DNA of 64,000 nt, taken from assembly GCF_004217415.1 (NCBI RefSeq), contig NZ_SHLI01000001.1, positions 1,693,239 through 1,757,238 on the forward strand. The letters run 5' to 3'. This stretch comes from Spiribacter vilamensis. Lineage in GTDB: Bacteria > Pseudomonadota > Gammaproteobacteria > Nitrococcales > Nitrococcaceae. Position numbers and translations under genes: made by a program. The notes under the pieces are model-generated. The model worked only from the letters and a program-made list of their open reading frames with translations, had not been told where the DNA came from and made no database searches. Positions 50,513 to 60,346 of the stretch are shown here, piece after piece; within the stretch, counting starts at the first letter, position 1, and each line of letters begins with the position of its first letter.

Positions 50513-51889
50513 CTAGAGGAAGGTAACGCCGACCGAGAAGAGCTTCTCCACGTCGCTCAGGCGGCTCTTGTCGACCAGGAACAGAATAACGTGGTCCTCG
50601 GGCTCGATGACCGTGTTGTGATGGGCCATGACCACCTCCTCGCCGCGGACGATCGCGCCAATGGTCGTCCCCCGGGGCAGACGGATCTGATCGATACGCC
50701 GGCCGACGATCTCGGAGCTGCCGGAATCGCCATGGGCGATGGCCTCGATGGCCTCGGCGGCACCGCGGCGCAGACTGTGCACCGTGGCCACGTCGCCCCG
50801 GCGGATATGCGCCAGAAGGCTGCCGATCGTTGCCTGCTGCGGGGATATCGCGACATCGATATCGTCGCTCGACTGAATCAGGTCGACGTAGGCGGCGCGG
50901 TTGATGAGCGCCATGACCGTCCGCGCACCCCGGCGCTTGGCGAGCATGGCCGAGAGGATGTTCGCCTCGTCGTCATTGGTCAGCGCACAGAACACATCGG
51001 TGTTCTCGATGTTCTCCTCGAGCAGCAGATCCTCGTCGGCGGCATCGCCACGCAGCACGATGGTCTTCTTGAGCTCATCGGCGATCGCGCGGCAGCGCTG
51101 CGGATCCTGCTCGATGATCTTCACCTGGTAATTCATTTCCAGCGACTTGGCGAGACGCATGCCGATGTTGCCGCCGCCCGCGAGCATGATGCGCCGGACC
51201 GGCTTGTCGAGGCGGCGCAGCTCGCTCATGACCGCACGGATATTCTTGCGCGCGGCGACGAAGAAGACCTCGTCGCCGGCCTCGATCACCGTCTCGCCCT
51301 CGGGAATGATCGCGCTGCCACGGCGATAGATGGCGGCAACGCGGGTCTGAACCCCCGGGACGTGCTCCCGCAGGGTACGGAGCTCCTGGCCCACCAGCGG
51401 ACCGCCGTAGTAGGCGCGCACCCCCACCAGCCGGACCTTGCCATCGGCGAAGTCCATGACCTGCACCGCCCCCGGGTGCTCGATCAGCCGCCGCACGTAC
51501 TGGGTGACGAGCTGCTCCGGACTGATCAGGACATCGATGGGCAGCGCACCGGGACCGAAGATCTGCGGGTGCGAGAGGTATTCGACTGCCCGTACCCGGG
51601 CGATCTTGCTCGGGGTCCGGAACAGGGTGGCCGATATCTGGCAGGCCACCATGTTGGCCTCGTCGGAGTCGGTGACGGCAATAACCATGTCGGCATCATC
51701 GGCGCCGGCCCGCTCCAGCACCTCGGGGTAGGTGGCATTGCCCACCACCGTGCGCAGATCGAGGCGATCCTGGAGGGCCTGCAGGATCTGCGGCTCTCGA
51801 TCGATCACCGTGATGTCGTTGTCTTCGCTGGTCAGGTTGGCCGCCACCGTGCCGCCGACCTGGCCGGCCCCCAGGATAATGATCTTCAT
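50513..51889 (-). CDS. trkA: Trk system potassium regulator TrkA
   Basis: A 458-aa cytoplasmic protein with two tandem RCK modules: TrkA-N ([17 protein letters not shown], then a second [13 protein letters not shown] near residue 238) each followed by a TrkA-C domain. It binds NAD(H)/ATP and gates TrkH. It overlaps ntrX by four bases in the well-known ntrYX-trkAH arrangement. Confidence 0.97.
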   Translation of the reverse strand: MKIIILGAGQVGGTVAANLTSEDNDITVIDREPQILQALQDRLDLRTVVGNATYPEVLERAGADDADMVIAVTDSDEANMVACQISATLFRTPSKIARVRAVEYLSHPQIFGPGALPIDVLISPEQLVTQYVRRLIEHPGAVQVMDFADGKVRLVGVRAYYGGPLVGQELRTLREHVPGVQTRVAAIYRRGSAIIPEGETVIEAGDEVFFVAARKNIRAVMSELRRLDKPVRRIMLAGGGNIGMRLAKSLEMNYQVKIIEQDPQRCRAIADELKKTIVLRGDAADEDLLLEENIENTDVFCALTNDDEANILSAMLAKRRGARTVMALINRAAYVDLIQSSDDIDVAISPQQATIGSLLAHIRRGDVATVHSLRRGAAEAIEAIAHGDSGSSEIVGRRIDQIRLPRGTTIGAIVRGEEVVMAHHNTVIEPEDHVILFLVDKSRLSDVEKLFSVGVTFL

Positions 51890-53178
51890 GGCCGACCTCC
51901 GCCGGTTTCACCGCTATCACGCGGATCGATACCCAGCGCGCGCAGCTTTCGGTAGAGATGCGTGCGCTCCATGCCGGCGAGTCGCGCCAGCTGCGCAACA
52001 CTGCCGTCCGCGCGTTGCAGTTGTCTTTGCAGGTAGGTCCGCTCGAAATGCTCGCGGGCCTCGCGCAACGGCAGGTCCAGCGCCTGCGGCCAGTCACCGG
52101 CGAGGCGATCCGGCGGACGATGGGCGAGCGCCTCTTCGACTTCGTCCACCTCGATATCGATGCCATCGCCCAGCACCAGCAGACGCCGGACCAGGTTGTG
52201 CAGTTCGTGCACGTTGCCATGCCAGTGATGGTTGCGCAGCCGGTTCTGGGCCGCCACGGTAAAACGCCGGTAGCCGAGCTGTTCGGCCTCGACCAGGCGG
52301 TCGACGTGAAAGGCCACCAGCTCGGGGATATCCTCGACATGCTCGCGCAGCGGCGGAACCGTCAGCGGGATGCCACTGAGGGCGTAGGCAAGATCCTGCC
52401 GGAAACGGCCCGCCCGGGCCTCGGCGACCAGGTCGTAGCGCGTCACCGCGATCATGCGCACATCGACACCCGCCTCGATCGCCGAGGCAAGCCGCGCCTG
52501 CGCCTCGGCGTCCAGATCCGCCGCGCCGTCGAGGATGAGCGTTCCGCCGGCAGCCGCCTCCAGCCGACCCGAGACCACCCGCCCGTCCTGCTCCTGACCG
52601 AAGAGCTCGACCAGCGGACCGGCGCGGCGTCCGCTCAGACCATGGATGTATCGTGCGAGGCACTTTCGGCCGCTACCCGGCTCGCCGTTGATCAGCACCC
52701 AGCTGTCAGTGGCGGCGAGGCGTTCGGCCTGCTCGCGCAGACCGCGCATCGCCGCACTGCGGCCCACCGGTTCAATCACCGATGCCGGTGCCGCCGCCGG
52801 CGCGGTGGCCGGGGCCGTCAGCGCCTGCTCCACCGTCGCCAGCAGCTTGCCCATGGACAACGGCTTCTCGACGAAGTCGAGCGCGCCATGGCGGGTCGCC
52901 TCCACCGCCGTTTCCACCGTGCCGTGACCGGAGATCATGACCACCGGGAAGGGGCAGGTCCCGCCCTGTGCCCACTCCTTTAGCAGCGAAATGCCATCGT
53001 CGCCGGGCATCCAGATATCCAGCAGCACCAGACCCGGCGGGCGTTCCTGCAGCAGCGCCCGGGCCGCGCTGGCGCTCTCGGCGGTCGCTACCTCGTAACC
53101 CTCGTCCTCGAGGATCTCGCGCACCAGCTCGCGGATATCGGGCTCATCATCAACAACCAGCACATAGGCCTTCGTCAT
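51886..53178 (-). CDS. ntrX: NtrX-like response regulator with degenerate AAA+ domain
   Basis: A 430-aa regulator: receiver domain (1-120) with phospho-acceptor Asp54, acidic pair Asp10/Asp11 and Lys105; an AAA+ domain (about 140-350); and a C-terminal Fis-type helix-turn-helix (about 392-417). The AAA+ part is degraded. The P-loop is GEPGSGRK (Lys to Arg), Walker B is LILDGAADL (Glu lost), and the GAFTGA loop that touches sigma-54 is missing ([10 protein letters not shown] in its place), so it cannot act as a normal sigma-54 activator. The ATG shares a base with the ntrY stop codon. It probably controls respiration, envelope or potassium genes, with NtrY as kinase. Confidence 0.92.
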   Translation of the reverse strand: MTKAYVLVVDDEPDIRELVREILEDEGYEVATAESASAARALLQERPPGLVLLDIWMPGDDGISLLKEWAQGGTCPFPVVMISGHGTVETAVEATRHGALDFVEKPLSMGKLLATVEQALTAPATAPAAAPASVIEPVGRSAAMRGLREQAERLAATDSWVLINGEPGSGRKCLARYIHGLSGRRAGPLVELFGQEQDGRVVSGRLEAAAGGTLILDGAADLDAEAQARLASAIEAGVDVRMIAVTRYDLVAEARAGRFRQDLAYALSGIPLTVPPLREHVEDIPELVAFHVDRLVEAEQLGYRRFTVAAQNRLRNHHWHGNVHELHNLVRRLLVLGDGIDIEVDEVEEALAHRPPDRLAGDWPQALDLPLREAREHFERTYLQRQLQRADGSVAQLARLAGMERTHLYRKLRALGIDPRDSGETGGGRP

Positions 53179-55352
53179 CAAGCGTTCTCCCATCGGGCGT
53201 TGCCAGCAACAACACCGGGCAGCCGCACCGAGATACGGGCGCCACCATCGGTATTCCGGGCAGTGATCGTGCCATTGTGCTCCTCGACGATCTTTTTAAC
53301 GATCGCGAGCCCCAGCCCCGAACCCCGAGGCTTGGTACTGACGTAGGGCTCGAAGAGCTGATCGAGCATGGTATCGGCGAATCCCGGTCCATTATCCTGA
53401 ACGTCGAGTTCGACACCATGCGCGTGGCGCCCACTGCCCCGACGGGTAGACACGATGATGCGGCAGTTGCCGGCATCGTCCGCCTCGAGCGCATTCCGGA
53501 TAAGATTGTTGAGCAGCTGGCGCAGACGCCCCGGATCGGCCTGCAGCCCGGGTAGCCCGTCATCCAGATCGACATCGATGAAGGCCTCGGCGGACTGCCC
53601 GCGATAGAGGTCGACCACCTCCTGCACCAGGGCGTTGAAGTCCACGGTCCGCGGCCGCAGCACCGGGGGCCGGGCGTATTCGGAAAACGCCTGCACCATC
53701 TCCTTCATCGCTTCCACCTGGTGGATGATGGTCTCGGTGGAGCGCTGCAGAAGCGCCGCCTCATCGCCACTGAGGCGATGGGCGACCTTGTGCTGCAAGC
53801 GTTCGGCGGAGAGCTGGATGGGGGTCAGGGGGTTGCGAATCTCGTGGGCCAGCCGGCGCGCCACCTCGCCCCAGGCGGCATCGCGCTGGGCCTGGATGAG
53901 CGTGGTGACGTCGTCGAACACGATCACTTCGCCGCCCTCGTCGCCCTCGCCCGGCAACATCGCGCCGCTGCAGATCAATGACCGCCGGCCCTCGGGCGTA
54001 TCCAGGCTGAGCTCGGCTCGCCACTCGGCGTCGGAGGCCCGACGGTGGGCATCGACATGATCGACGAACGGGCCGAGATCCGGAAAGCGCTCGACCAGTG
54101 CCGAGAGCGGCTGACCCACGCCCTCGTCCAGCGGCAGCGACAGGATGTCCATCGCCGCCTGGTTGCAGGTGCGCAGCGTGCCATCGGGTGAGAGTGCCAG
54201 CACCCCCGAGGACAACCGGCCCAGCACCGTCTCCAGATAGGTCCGCTGTGATTCCACCAGCGCCTGGCTCTGCCGGGCCGCATCGCGGACATTGGCCACC
54301 CGTCGGCTCATGTCATTGAACGAGCGCACCAGGAAGCCGAGCTCGTCGTTACCGGCTGGCGGCAGCTGGGTGCCGTACTCGCCCGCCGCCATTGCGCGGG
54401 TACCCTCGGCCAGCCGGCTGACCGGGGCGACCAGCCGACGGGCCAGGTAGAACGCGGACCAGACCGCGAACAGCAGCGACAACAGCAGCACCAGCGACAG
54501 GGTCAGGCTGAAGCTGTCCTTCAGCGGCCCGCGCAGATAGGCGAGCTCGCGGTATTCACTGAAGGCCGTCTCCACCTCTGCCGCCAGGTCATTGATCCGA
54601 GGCGATACCTGGAAAAGCCCCTGCAGAATCCGTGTCTCGCCGGGGCCTTCCGGCCCGGGGGCCGGCACCAGTGCACGGATGTGCAACCCGGCGTTCTCGA
54701 TCGGGTCGAGTCCGACGTAGGGCCGACCCTGGCGCAGCTGCAGGAGGATGCTCTCCTCGGGTCGATGGGGAAGAATACTGTCGGTATCGACGCTGCTCGC
54801 TGCGATGATGCGGCCGTTCTCACCGATCAGCGTGAGTTCGGAGGCGCGGGTGCGCCCGCGAAGGTCACCGAGCGCGACCGGTGCCATGGCCGAGCTCACA
54901 TCGGCCAGCTCCTGCGCGGCCTCCTCGAGCCGCTGCTGCATGTCGCGCATGCGCTGATCCAGCGAGGCCTGGGAAAGGGTCAGGGCATCCTCAAGGGCAT
55001 TCTCGATGCGCACATCGAACCAGCTGTCCACGCCCCGCTGCAGGAACTGCATCGAGAACCCGTACACCACCAGCCCGGGGACAACCGCCAGCACCACGAA
55101 CAGCGCCATCAGCCGCAGCGTCAGCCGACTGCCGGTCTCCCGCGCCCGAAACGAGCGCACCAGCCGCTGCAGGTTGTTGATAATCAGCCCTAGAAGCACG
55201 ACCAGGACCACGCCGTTGATCAGCAGCAGCCAGAGGTAGAGCTGGCCGAAGCGTGCCGAATTCTCGGTGGCCGCACTGAGCAGATAGAGTGATGCCACCA
55301 GCAGCACGCTGAGCAGGATACGAATGATGGCCTGACGCGGCAGCCGGGTCAC
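53178..55352 (-). CDS. ntrY: NtrY-like sensor histidine kinase
   Basis: A 724-aa membrane kinase: three N-terminal helices (about 10-28, 37-58, 80-100), a periplasmic-type sensory segment (about 101-280), a fourth helix (281-303), HAMP (about 303-360), PAS (about 370-480), HisKA with His503 in RRLAHEIRNPLTPIQLS, and a HATPase_c domain with NLIRNALEA and DNGPGF. This is the complete NtrY layout. It overlaps the DUF4390 gene by four bases and ntrX by one. Confidence 0.95.
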   Translation of the reverse strand: MTRLPRQAIIRILLSVLLVASLYLLSAATENSARFGQLYLWLLLINGVVLVVLLGLIINNLQRLVRSFRARETGSRLTLRLMALFVVLAVVPGLVVYGFSMQFLQRGVDSWFDVRIENALEDALTLSQASLDQRMRDMQQRLEEAAQELADVSSAMAPVALGDLRGRTRASELTLIGENGRIIAASSVDTDSILPHRPEESILLQLRQGRPYVGLDPIENAGLHIRALVPAPGPEGPGETRILQGLFQVSPRINDLAAEVETAFSEYRELAYLRGPLKDSFSLTLSLVLLLSLLFAVWSAFYLARRLVAPVSRLAEGTRAMAAGEYGTQLPPAGNDELGFLVRSFNDMSRRVANVRDAARQSQALVESQRTYLETVLGRLSSGVLALSPDGTLRTCNQAAMDILSLPLDEGVGQPLSALVERFPDLGPFVDHVDAHRRASDAEWRAELSLDTPEGRRSLICSGAMLPGEGDEGGEVIVFDDVTTLIQAQRDAAWGEVARRLAHEIRNPLTPIQLSAERLQHKVAHRLSGDEAALLQRSTETIIHQVEAMKEMVQAFSEYARPPVLRPRTVDFNALVQEVVDLYRGQSAEAFIDVDLDDGLPGLQADPGRLRQLLNNLIRNALEADDAGNCRIIVSTRRGSGRHAHGVELDVQDNGPGFADTMLDQLFEPYVSTKPRGSGLGLAIVKKIVEEHNGTITARNTDGGARISVRLPGVVAGNARWENA

Positions 55353-55936
55353 GGACGCACCTCGAGCGTCTGCGTGCCACTGCGCAGCTGCCAGTCGGTA
55401 TCGGTCCAGGCAACGGTCCGGAGCAGCCGCGGCAGGGCATCGACGTCCAGCCGGGTCTCGAGGTTGAGCCGGTAGTCGCGTTCCGGCTCGAGACGGTCAC
55501 GCCTGATCACGGGCCATGCCTCGACCTCTCCGAGTTGCATCAGCAACGCATCGAGGGAGCGAAAGCTGCGGCTGTCACCACTCGCGAGGCGATTCAGCAC
55601 ATAGCGGCGACTGATGGCGTGGTAGGCCAGCCGGTAGCGCCGATGCTGATCGACCACCTGAACGTCGCGCCACCACCAGCGCGGTTGCTCGAGCACCAGG
55701 CGCTGAACGATGACCAGATCGACACCACTCTCGAGCGCCTCGATCGCCGTGCCGCTCAGCGAGTAGTCGATACGGGCATCCGCCACGAGCAGCCGATCGT
55801 CGAATCGACTCTCGAACGTGGCAATGCCGAACTCGGCCGCGTCGACGGCCGCGCTGACCGCCGCGAGCCAGAACACCGCGACCAGTGTCGCGGTGCGGCG
55901 CCTAGCGCTTTTCCAGGCAGGCATAGTAAAAGCCAT
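55349..55936 (-). CDS. DUF4390 protein (secreted, unknown function)
   Basis: A 195-aa protein with an N-terminal signal sequence (about 10-34, ending VDAAEF) followed by a beta-rich domain (…DARIDYSLSGTAIEALESGVDLV…) that matches the DUF4390 family always encoded between rsmB and ntrY in gammaproteobacteria. A periplasmic partner of the NtrY sensor is a reasonable guess from this linkage. Start at 55936 chosen (TGAGG about nine bases upstream); ATG at 55924 and GTG at 55951 are alternatives. It starts within the end of rsmB. Confidence 0.88.
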   Translation of the reverse strand: MAFTMPAWKSARRRTATLVAVFWLAAVSAAVDAAEFGIATFESRFDDRLLVADARIDYSLSGTAIEALESGVDLVIVQRLVLEQPRWWWRDVQVVDQHRRYRLAYHAISRRYVLNRLASGDSRSFRSLDALLMQLGEVEAWPVIRRDRLEPERDYRLNLETRLDVDALPRLLRTVAWTDTDWQLRSGTQTLEVRP

Positions 55937-57215
55937 CGACACCCGCCTCACCGGTCAGGATCTGCTGTCCGTAACCCGTCGATTGCCCCACCGACAGGCC
56001 CGGCGGTATTGCGCGCACATCATCGGCATGATCGCCGACGAAAGCCGCGACGACCGACTCGTTTTCGGCACGAATGATCGAGCAGGTGCAGTACACCAGC
56101 CGGCCACCCACCGCGAGCAACGGCCAGAGCGCCTCCAGCAGGCGACGCTGCTCATCGGCGAGGCGTGCGATATCGGCGTCGCGCCGCAGCCACTTGATAT
56201 CCGGATGACGACGGATAACCCCGGTCCCGGAGCAGGGGGCGTCGATCAAAATGCGATCGAATGGCCGACCATCCCACCACTGATCCGCAAGCGTGGCATC
56301 CGCCGCCCGGCACTCGCCCTCGAGGCCCAGCCGATCCAGGGTTTCGGACACCCGCTGCAACCGCGCGGCGTCACTGTCGAGTGCCAGCAACGAAGGCCGT
56401 GAGCGCTCCAGCAAGTGCGCCGACTTGCCCCCGGGGGCGGCACAGGCGTCGAGCACCCGGTGGTGGTCCGCCGCGTCGAGCAGGGGCGCCGCCAGCTGGG
56501 CAACGGCGTCCTGGACCGAGCAGTCGCCCGCGTCAAACCCCGGCAACGCCTCCACGTTCACCGGGGTCTGCAACACCAGCGCGGCGTCGAATCCGGGCAG
56601 CGGCGCGGCGGCGATGCCCGCCGCCGCGAGTCGGTGCTGGTAGTCCGTCAACGAGACACGTCGCTGATTGACCCGAAGGGTCATCGGCGCACGGTCGTTC
56701 TGGGCCGCCAGCAGCTCCGGCCACTGCGCCGGCCAGTCGGCCCGCAGCCGATTGAGCAGCCAGTCCGGGACGGAGTCCCGTTGAGCGGGATCCGCATCCA
56801 CCGCCGCCAGGCAGCCATCGCCATCGCGCTGAAAACGTCGCAGAACGGCATTGATCAGCTTCGCGGCCCAGGGCTTGCCACGCTGGCGCGCGACGGCGAC
56901 CGTTTCCGAGACCGCTGCGTGGGCGGGCACATCCATCGCCACCAACTGGAAGAACCCGATCTCCAGCAGCAACGCCATATCCTGGTCGCGGTCGCGCAGG
57001 CGGGTGCGCAGAAAGCGGTCACGAATCGCCCCGAGCCGCCGATGATGGCGCAATACCCCGTAGGCAATCGCCCGGCACAGACCGACATCGCGGCCGTCAG
57101 CGTCCATCGGCGCATGCTCGGCGAGGGCGCGATCCAGCGATCGGCCACGGCCGAGCACGGCCAGCAGCACCTCGACCGCGGCCGCGCGGGGATCAGTGGA
57201 GGATTTCGCCGGCAT
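55902..57215 (-). CDS. rsmB: 16S rRNA m5C967 methyltransferase
   Basis: A 437-aa protein with an N-terminal NusB-like RNA-binding domain (about 1-135) and a C-terminal SAM methyltransferase with LDACAAPGGKSAHLL, the catalytic-region DAPCSGTGVIRRHPDIKW and VYCTCSI. It methylates C967 of 16S rRNA. The ATG at 57215 was chosen because it overlaps the 3' end of fmt and starts the family N-terminus; the open frame goes further upstream into antisense-like sequence. Confidence 0.95.
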   Translation of the reverse strand: MPAKSSTDPRAAAVEVLLAVLGRGRSLDRALAEHAPMDADGRDVGLCRAIAYGVLRHHRRLGAIRDRFLRTRLRDRDQDMALLLEIGFFQLVAMDVPAHAAVSETVAVARQRGKPWAAKLINAVLRRFQRDGDGCLAAVDADPAQRDSVPDWLLNRLRADWPAQWPELLAAQNDRAPMTLRVNQRRVSLTDYQHRLAAAGIAAAPLPGFDAALVLQTPVNVEALPGFDAGDCSVQDAVAQLAAPLLDAADHHRVLDACAAPGGKSAHLLERSRPSLLALDSDAARLQRVSETLDRLGLEGECRAADATLADQWWDGRPFDRILIDAPCSGTGVIRRHPDIKWLRRDADIARLADEQRRLLEALWPLLAVGGRLVYCTCSIIRAENESVVAAFVGDHADDVRAIPPGLSVGQSTGYGQQILTGEAGVDGFYYACLEKR

Positions 57216-58152
57216 ACACGGGGTGTCCACGGAGGAAATCGGCGACCGGCTGGGCACGCCCGCCGGGCGCCTGAACGCGTTGCAATCGAAGCAGCCCGTC
57301 ACCGGTCTGCACGTCAATGCCATGATCACCCACCGCAACCACGGTCCCCGGCGCCGCGGAGGCCGCGCCGTCCGAAACGGTCCCGGCCTGCCAGACCTTG
57401 AGGCGCTCCTCACCGCGCTGACAGCGAACGACCGGCCAGGGGTCGAAGGCGCGGATCCGGCGTTCGATCTCCACGGCCGAGCGCTGCCAGTCGATGCGGG
57501 CCTCGTCGGCACTGATTTTGCCGGCGTGGGTCATGCCGGTGGAGGCCTGCGGGGTTGCCGGACACTCCCCGGCCAGCCAGTCACCGAGCGTGTCGACAAG
57601 CAGCCCGGCGCCGAGCCCGGCGAGGCGGTCATGGATCGTGGCACCGGTATCCTCGGATCCGATCGGGGTGGAACGGACGGCGACCACCGGGCCGGTGTCG
57701 AGCCCCGGTTCCATCTCCATCAGGCAGACGCCGGTTTCGGTGTCACCGGCCTCGATCGCCCGCTGGATCGGCGCCGCGCCCCGCCATCGGGGCAGCAGCG
57801 AGGCATGGAGGTTCAGGCACCCCCGAGCCGGAATCGCCAGCACCGCCCGCGGGAGAATCAGTCCATACGCCGCGACCACCATGACATCGGGGTGATAGGC
57901 CGCGAGTCGCTCCTGCGCCGCAGCCTCGCCGAGCCGCTCGGGCTGTTCGACGGTCAACCCGTGATGCCGGGCCGCGGCTTTCACCGCCGAGGGGCGCGGC
58001 TGGCGGCCTCGTCCCGCCGGACGATCGGGCTGCGTATAGACGGCGACGACGGTGTAACCCGCCGCCATCAATGCGTCGAGGGCCGGCACCGCGAATGCCG
58101 GCGTGCCGGCATAGACGACCCGCGGCGATGCGGCACCGCCCGCCGCGATCAG
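57193..58152 (-). CDS. fmt: methionyl-tRNA formyltransferase, apparent CTG start
   Basis: The enzyme formylates initiator Met-tRNA. Seen: [15 protein letters not shown] at the N-terminus, [12 protein letters not shown], the catalytic [21 protein letters not shown] region and the C-terminal OB-fold domain. The first ATG/GTG/TTG codon in frame (GTG 58089) lies after the conserved first beta strand (RVVYAGTP) and would remove it. Upstream, the frame contains no ATG, GTG or TTG before a stop near 58200. A CTG at 58152 overlaps the TGA of def in a CTGA junction and gives 319 aa, close to the E. coli length of 315. I therefore place the start there. Confidence 0.9.
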   Translation of the reverse strand: MIAAGGAASPRVVYAGTPAFAVPALDALMAAGYTVVAVYTQPDRPAGRGRQPRPSAVKAAARHHGLTVEQPERLGEAAAQERLAAYHPDVMVVAAYGLILPRAVLAIPARGCLNLHASLLPRWRGAAPIQRAIEAGDTETGVCLMEMEPGLDTGPVVAVRSTPIGSEDTGATIHDRLAGLGAGLLVDTLGDWLAGECPATPQASTGMTHAGKISADEARIDWQRSAVEIERRIRAFDPWPVVRCQRGEERLKVWQAGTVSDGAASAAPGTVVAVGDHGIDVQTGDGLLRLQRVQAPGGRAQPVADFLRGHPVYAGEILH

Positions 58153-58682
58153 ACCGACCCCGTCCGGGCGGACTGATCGCCACGCTGCCGCGCCGCCTTT
58201 TCATAGCGCCGGCGCAACCGCTTGCGCTTGAGCTCGGAGAGGTGATCGATGAACAAACGCCCGTCTATGTGATCGATCTCATGCTGGAGACAGCGCGCCA
58301 TCATGCCCTCGGCCTCGATCTCGAACTCTGCACCGTCAAGATCCAGGGCACGGACGGTCACGGCATCCACCCGCTCGACATTGTCGGTATACCCCGCAAT
58401 GGACAGACAGCCCTCCTCGGCGATGTCCCGCGTCTCACCGCGCTGGACGATCTCGGGGTTGATGAACACCATGGGGTCGTTGCCTTCCTCACTGACGTCG
58501 ACGACGACAACGCGCTCGTGGACATCGATCTGCGTGGCCGCCAGGCCGATTCCCGGCGCGTCGTACATAGTCTCGAACATGTCGTCGACAAGCGCACGAA
58601 TCCGGTCGTCGATGCCCTCGACCGGCCTGGCCCGCCGGCGGAGCCTTTCATCGGGGTACTGGAGGATTTCGCGTATCGCCAT
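58149..58682 (-). CDS. def: peptide deformylase
   Basis: A 177-aa metalloenzyme removing the N-formyl group from new proteins. All three motifs are present: GIGLAATQ (44-51), EEGCLS with metal ligand Cys92, and QHEIDH with His134, Glu135 and His138. The ATG at 58682 starts the typical [14 protein letters not shown]; the open frame upstream is unrelated. It overlaps fmt by four bases and is divergent from the TsaP-like gene. Confidence 0.96.
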   Translation of the reverse strand: MAIREILQYPDERLRRRARPVEGIDDRIRALVDDMFETMYDAPGIGLAATQIDVHERVVVVDVSEEGNDPMVFINPEIVQRGETRDIAEEGCLSIAGYTDNVERVDAVTVRALDLDGAEFEIEAEGMMARCLQHEIDHIDGRLFIDHLSELKRKRLRRRYEKAARQRGDQSARTGSV

Positions 58683-58800
58683 GAGACTATCCGTTAAAAG
58701 CGGTGACGGTGTGATCCCGGGACAATGCCGGGTCAGGCATTCAGTGTATCGAACCGCCGCCACTCGCGACCAGCCAATCCCGACACGACAAGGAGAGACC

Positions 58801-59202
58801 ATGATCGCGTGGATTAACCGGTCCGTGCTCGCCGCCCTCGGACTGATGCTGATGTCACTGCCCGTCATCGCCTCGCCGCCGGCGCTGTTCCCGGTCAGCC
58901 AGCACCTGCCGCGCATCGTGATGGGCGAGGAAGGCCGGCAACTCAGTGCGGTCGGCGACCGGATCTATGCCGCCGGCCTCGAGGGTCGCTCTGCAACCCG
59001 CTACTACCTGCTGCGCCCGGGCCCGGTGCTGACCGGCGATCGCGGCCAGCGCCTCGGTCGCAGCAGCATCACGCTCGGCAAGGCCCGGCTGGTCAGCCCG
59101 GGGACACCGGCACTGCTGCGAATCGAGCAATCCCGCCGCGAGGTTCGCCCGGGGGATTACCTGCTGGCCATCGATCCGGACAGGACCGCCGACCATGACT
59201 GA
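58801..59202 (+). CDS. TsaP-like secreted protein lacking a LysM domain
   Basis: A 133-aa protein with a signal peptide (about 1-24, ending IASPPAL) followed by a region resembling the C-terminal half of the LysM protein (TsaP-like) that usually sits between def and dpr[41 protein letters not shown] and [10 protein letters not shown]. The N-terminal LysM peptidoglycan-binding domain of the usual homologue is absent. AAGGAGAGACC precedes the ATG. Overlaps dprA by eight bases. Assignment is by context and partial motif similarity. Confidence 0.72.
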   Translation: MIAWINRSVLAALGLMLMSLPVIASPPALFPVSQHLPRIVMGEEGRQLSAVGDRIYAAGLEGRSATRYYLLRPGPVLTGDRGQRLGRSSITLGKARLVSPGTPALLRIEQSRREVRPGDYLLAIDPDRTADHD

Positions 59203-60346
59203 TACCCCGCTCGAGAGCTGGCTCTGCATGGTCCGGCTCAAGGGCATCGGAGCGCTGACCGGCAACCGGATCCTCGAGGCCTACGGCGACCCGGCCAGCT
59301 ACCTGGACGCCACCGAGGCCGACCGGGCCGCACGCGGGCTGCCGCGCGTCGCCGTCACCGCGCCGCGTGGCCGGGCGGCGGTCGAGGACGGGGTCGCTGC
59401 CGATCAACGCTGGGCCGAGGCAGCGGACTGTCACATCATCACGCTTAATGATCCGCGCTATCCGCCGCCGCTCGCCCGAATCGCCGACCCGCCACCGGTA
59501 CTGTTCCTGCGCGGTGACGCCGAGGCCCTGCTGGCGCCGCAGATCGCCATTGTCGGTGCCCGCCACGCCTCCGAGAACGGACGCCGAACGGCCGAGGAGT
59601 TCGCCGCCCACCTGTCCGCAGCCGGCCTCACCATCACCAGCGGGCTTGCCCTGGGTATCGATACCGCGGCCCATGAGGGCGCCCTCGCGGTGAACGGTCC
59701 AACCGTCGCCGTCATGGCAACCGGCCCGGACCGGGTTTATCCGCGCGAGAATCGCGGGCTCGCCCACGCCATCGGGCACTGCGGCGCCATCGTTACCGAG
59801 ATGCCGGTGGGGACACCGGTCACCCGCGGCCTTTTTCCGCGCCGCAATCGGCTCATCGCCGCGCTCTCGGTGGGGACCGTGGTGATCGAGGCGGGCCGTA
59901 ACAGTGGTGCACTGGGCACCGCCTACCGGGCAATCGAGGCGGATCGCGAGGCGATGGCCGTGCCCGGTTCGATTCACAACCCCGTGGTCAAGGGCTGCCA
60001 TGCCCTGATCCGCGCCGGTGCACGCCTGGTCGAGTCCGCCGACCAGGTGATCGAGGAAATCGCCCGGGCCGTCGAGGATTTCACGCCCCGAGTGCCGGCA
60101 TCGAATAACGAGGACAACACCGAAACCGGCCACCCGGCATCGGACTGGACCGCGCTCGATCCCCAGGAAATCGCCGTTCTCGAGGCCATGGGCCACGACC
60201 CCGTGGCCTTCGATACCCTGCTCCGGCGGGCTTCATTGACGCCCGATATCCTTTCATCCATTCTCCTGAAGCTCGAGCTTTCGGGCGATATCGCGCCCTG
60301 CAGCGGCGGTTACTACATGCGAACCAGCAATCGAGCGGGCGGATGA
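59195..60346 (+). CDS. dprA: DNA-processing protein DprA
   Basis: A 383-aa protein with an N-terminal helical region, a Rossmann core (VGARHASENGRRTAEEFA, ITSGLALGIDTAAHEGAL, VMATGPDRVYPRENRGLA) and a C-terminal winged-helix domain. DprA loads RecA on incoming single-stranded DNA in natural transformation. It lies between the TsaP-like gene and smg with overlaps on both sides. No other competence gene is in the window. Confidence 0.95.
   Translation: MTDTPLESWLCMVRLKGIGALTGNRILEAYGDPASYLDATEADRAARGLPRVAVTAPRGRAAVEDGVAADQRWAEAADCHIITLNDPRYPPPLARIADPPPVLFLRGDAEALLAPQIAIVGARHASENGRRTAEEFAAHLSAAGLTITSGLALGIDTAAHEGALAVNGPTVAVMATGPDRVYPRENRGLAHAIGHCGAIVTEMPVGTPVTRGLFPRRNRLIAALSVGTVVIEAGRNSGALGTAYRAIEADREAMAVPGSIHNPVVKGCHALIRAGARLVESADQVIEEIARAVEDFTPRVPASNNEDNTETGHPASDWTALDPQEIAVLEAMGHDPVAFDTLLRRASLTPDILSSILLKLELSGDIAPCSGGYYMRTSNRAGG

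Noticed and set aside
50498-51955. A 485-codon open frame opposite trkA
   Set aside because: Mirror of trkA, no independent support.
57216-57512. N-terminal extension of RsmB
   Set aside because: The added 99 residues are Arg/Pro-rich and lie over the fmt coding region in another frame; the family N-terminus begins at ATG 57215.
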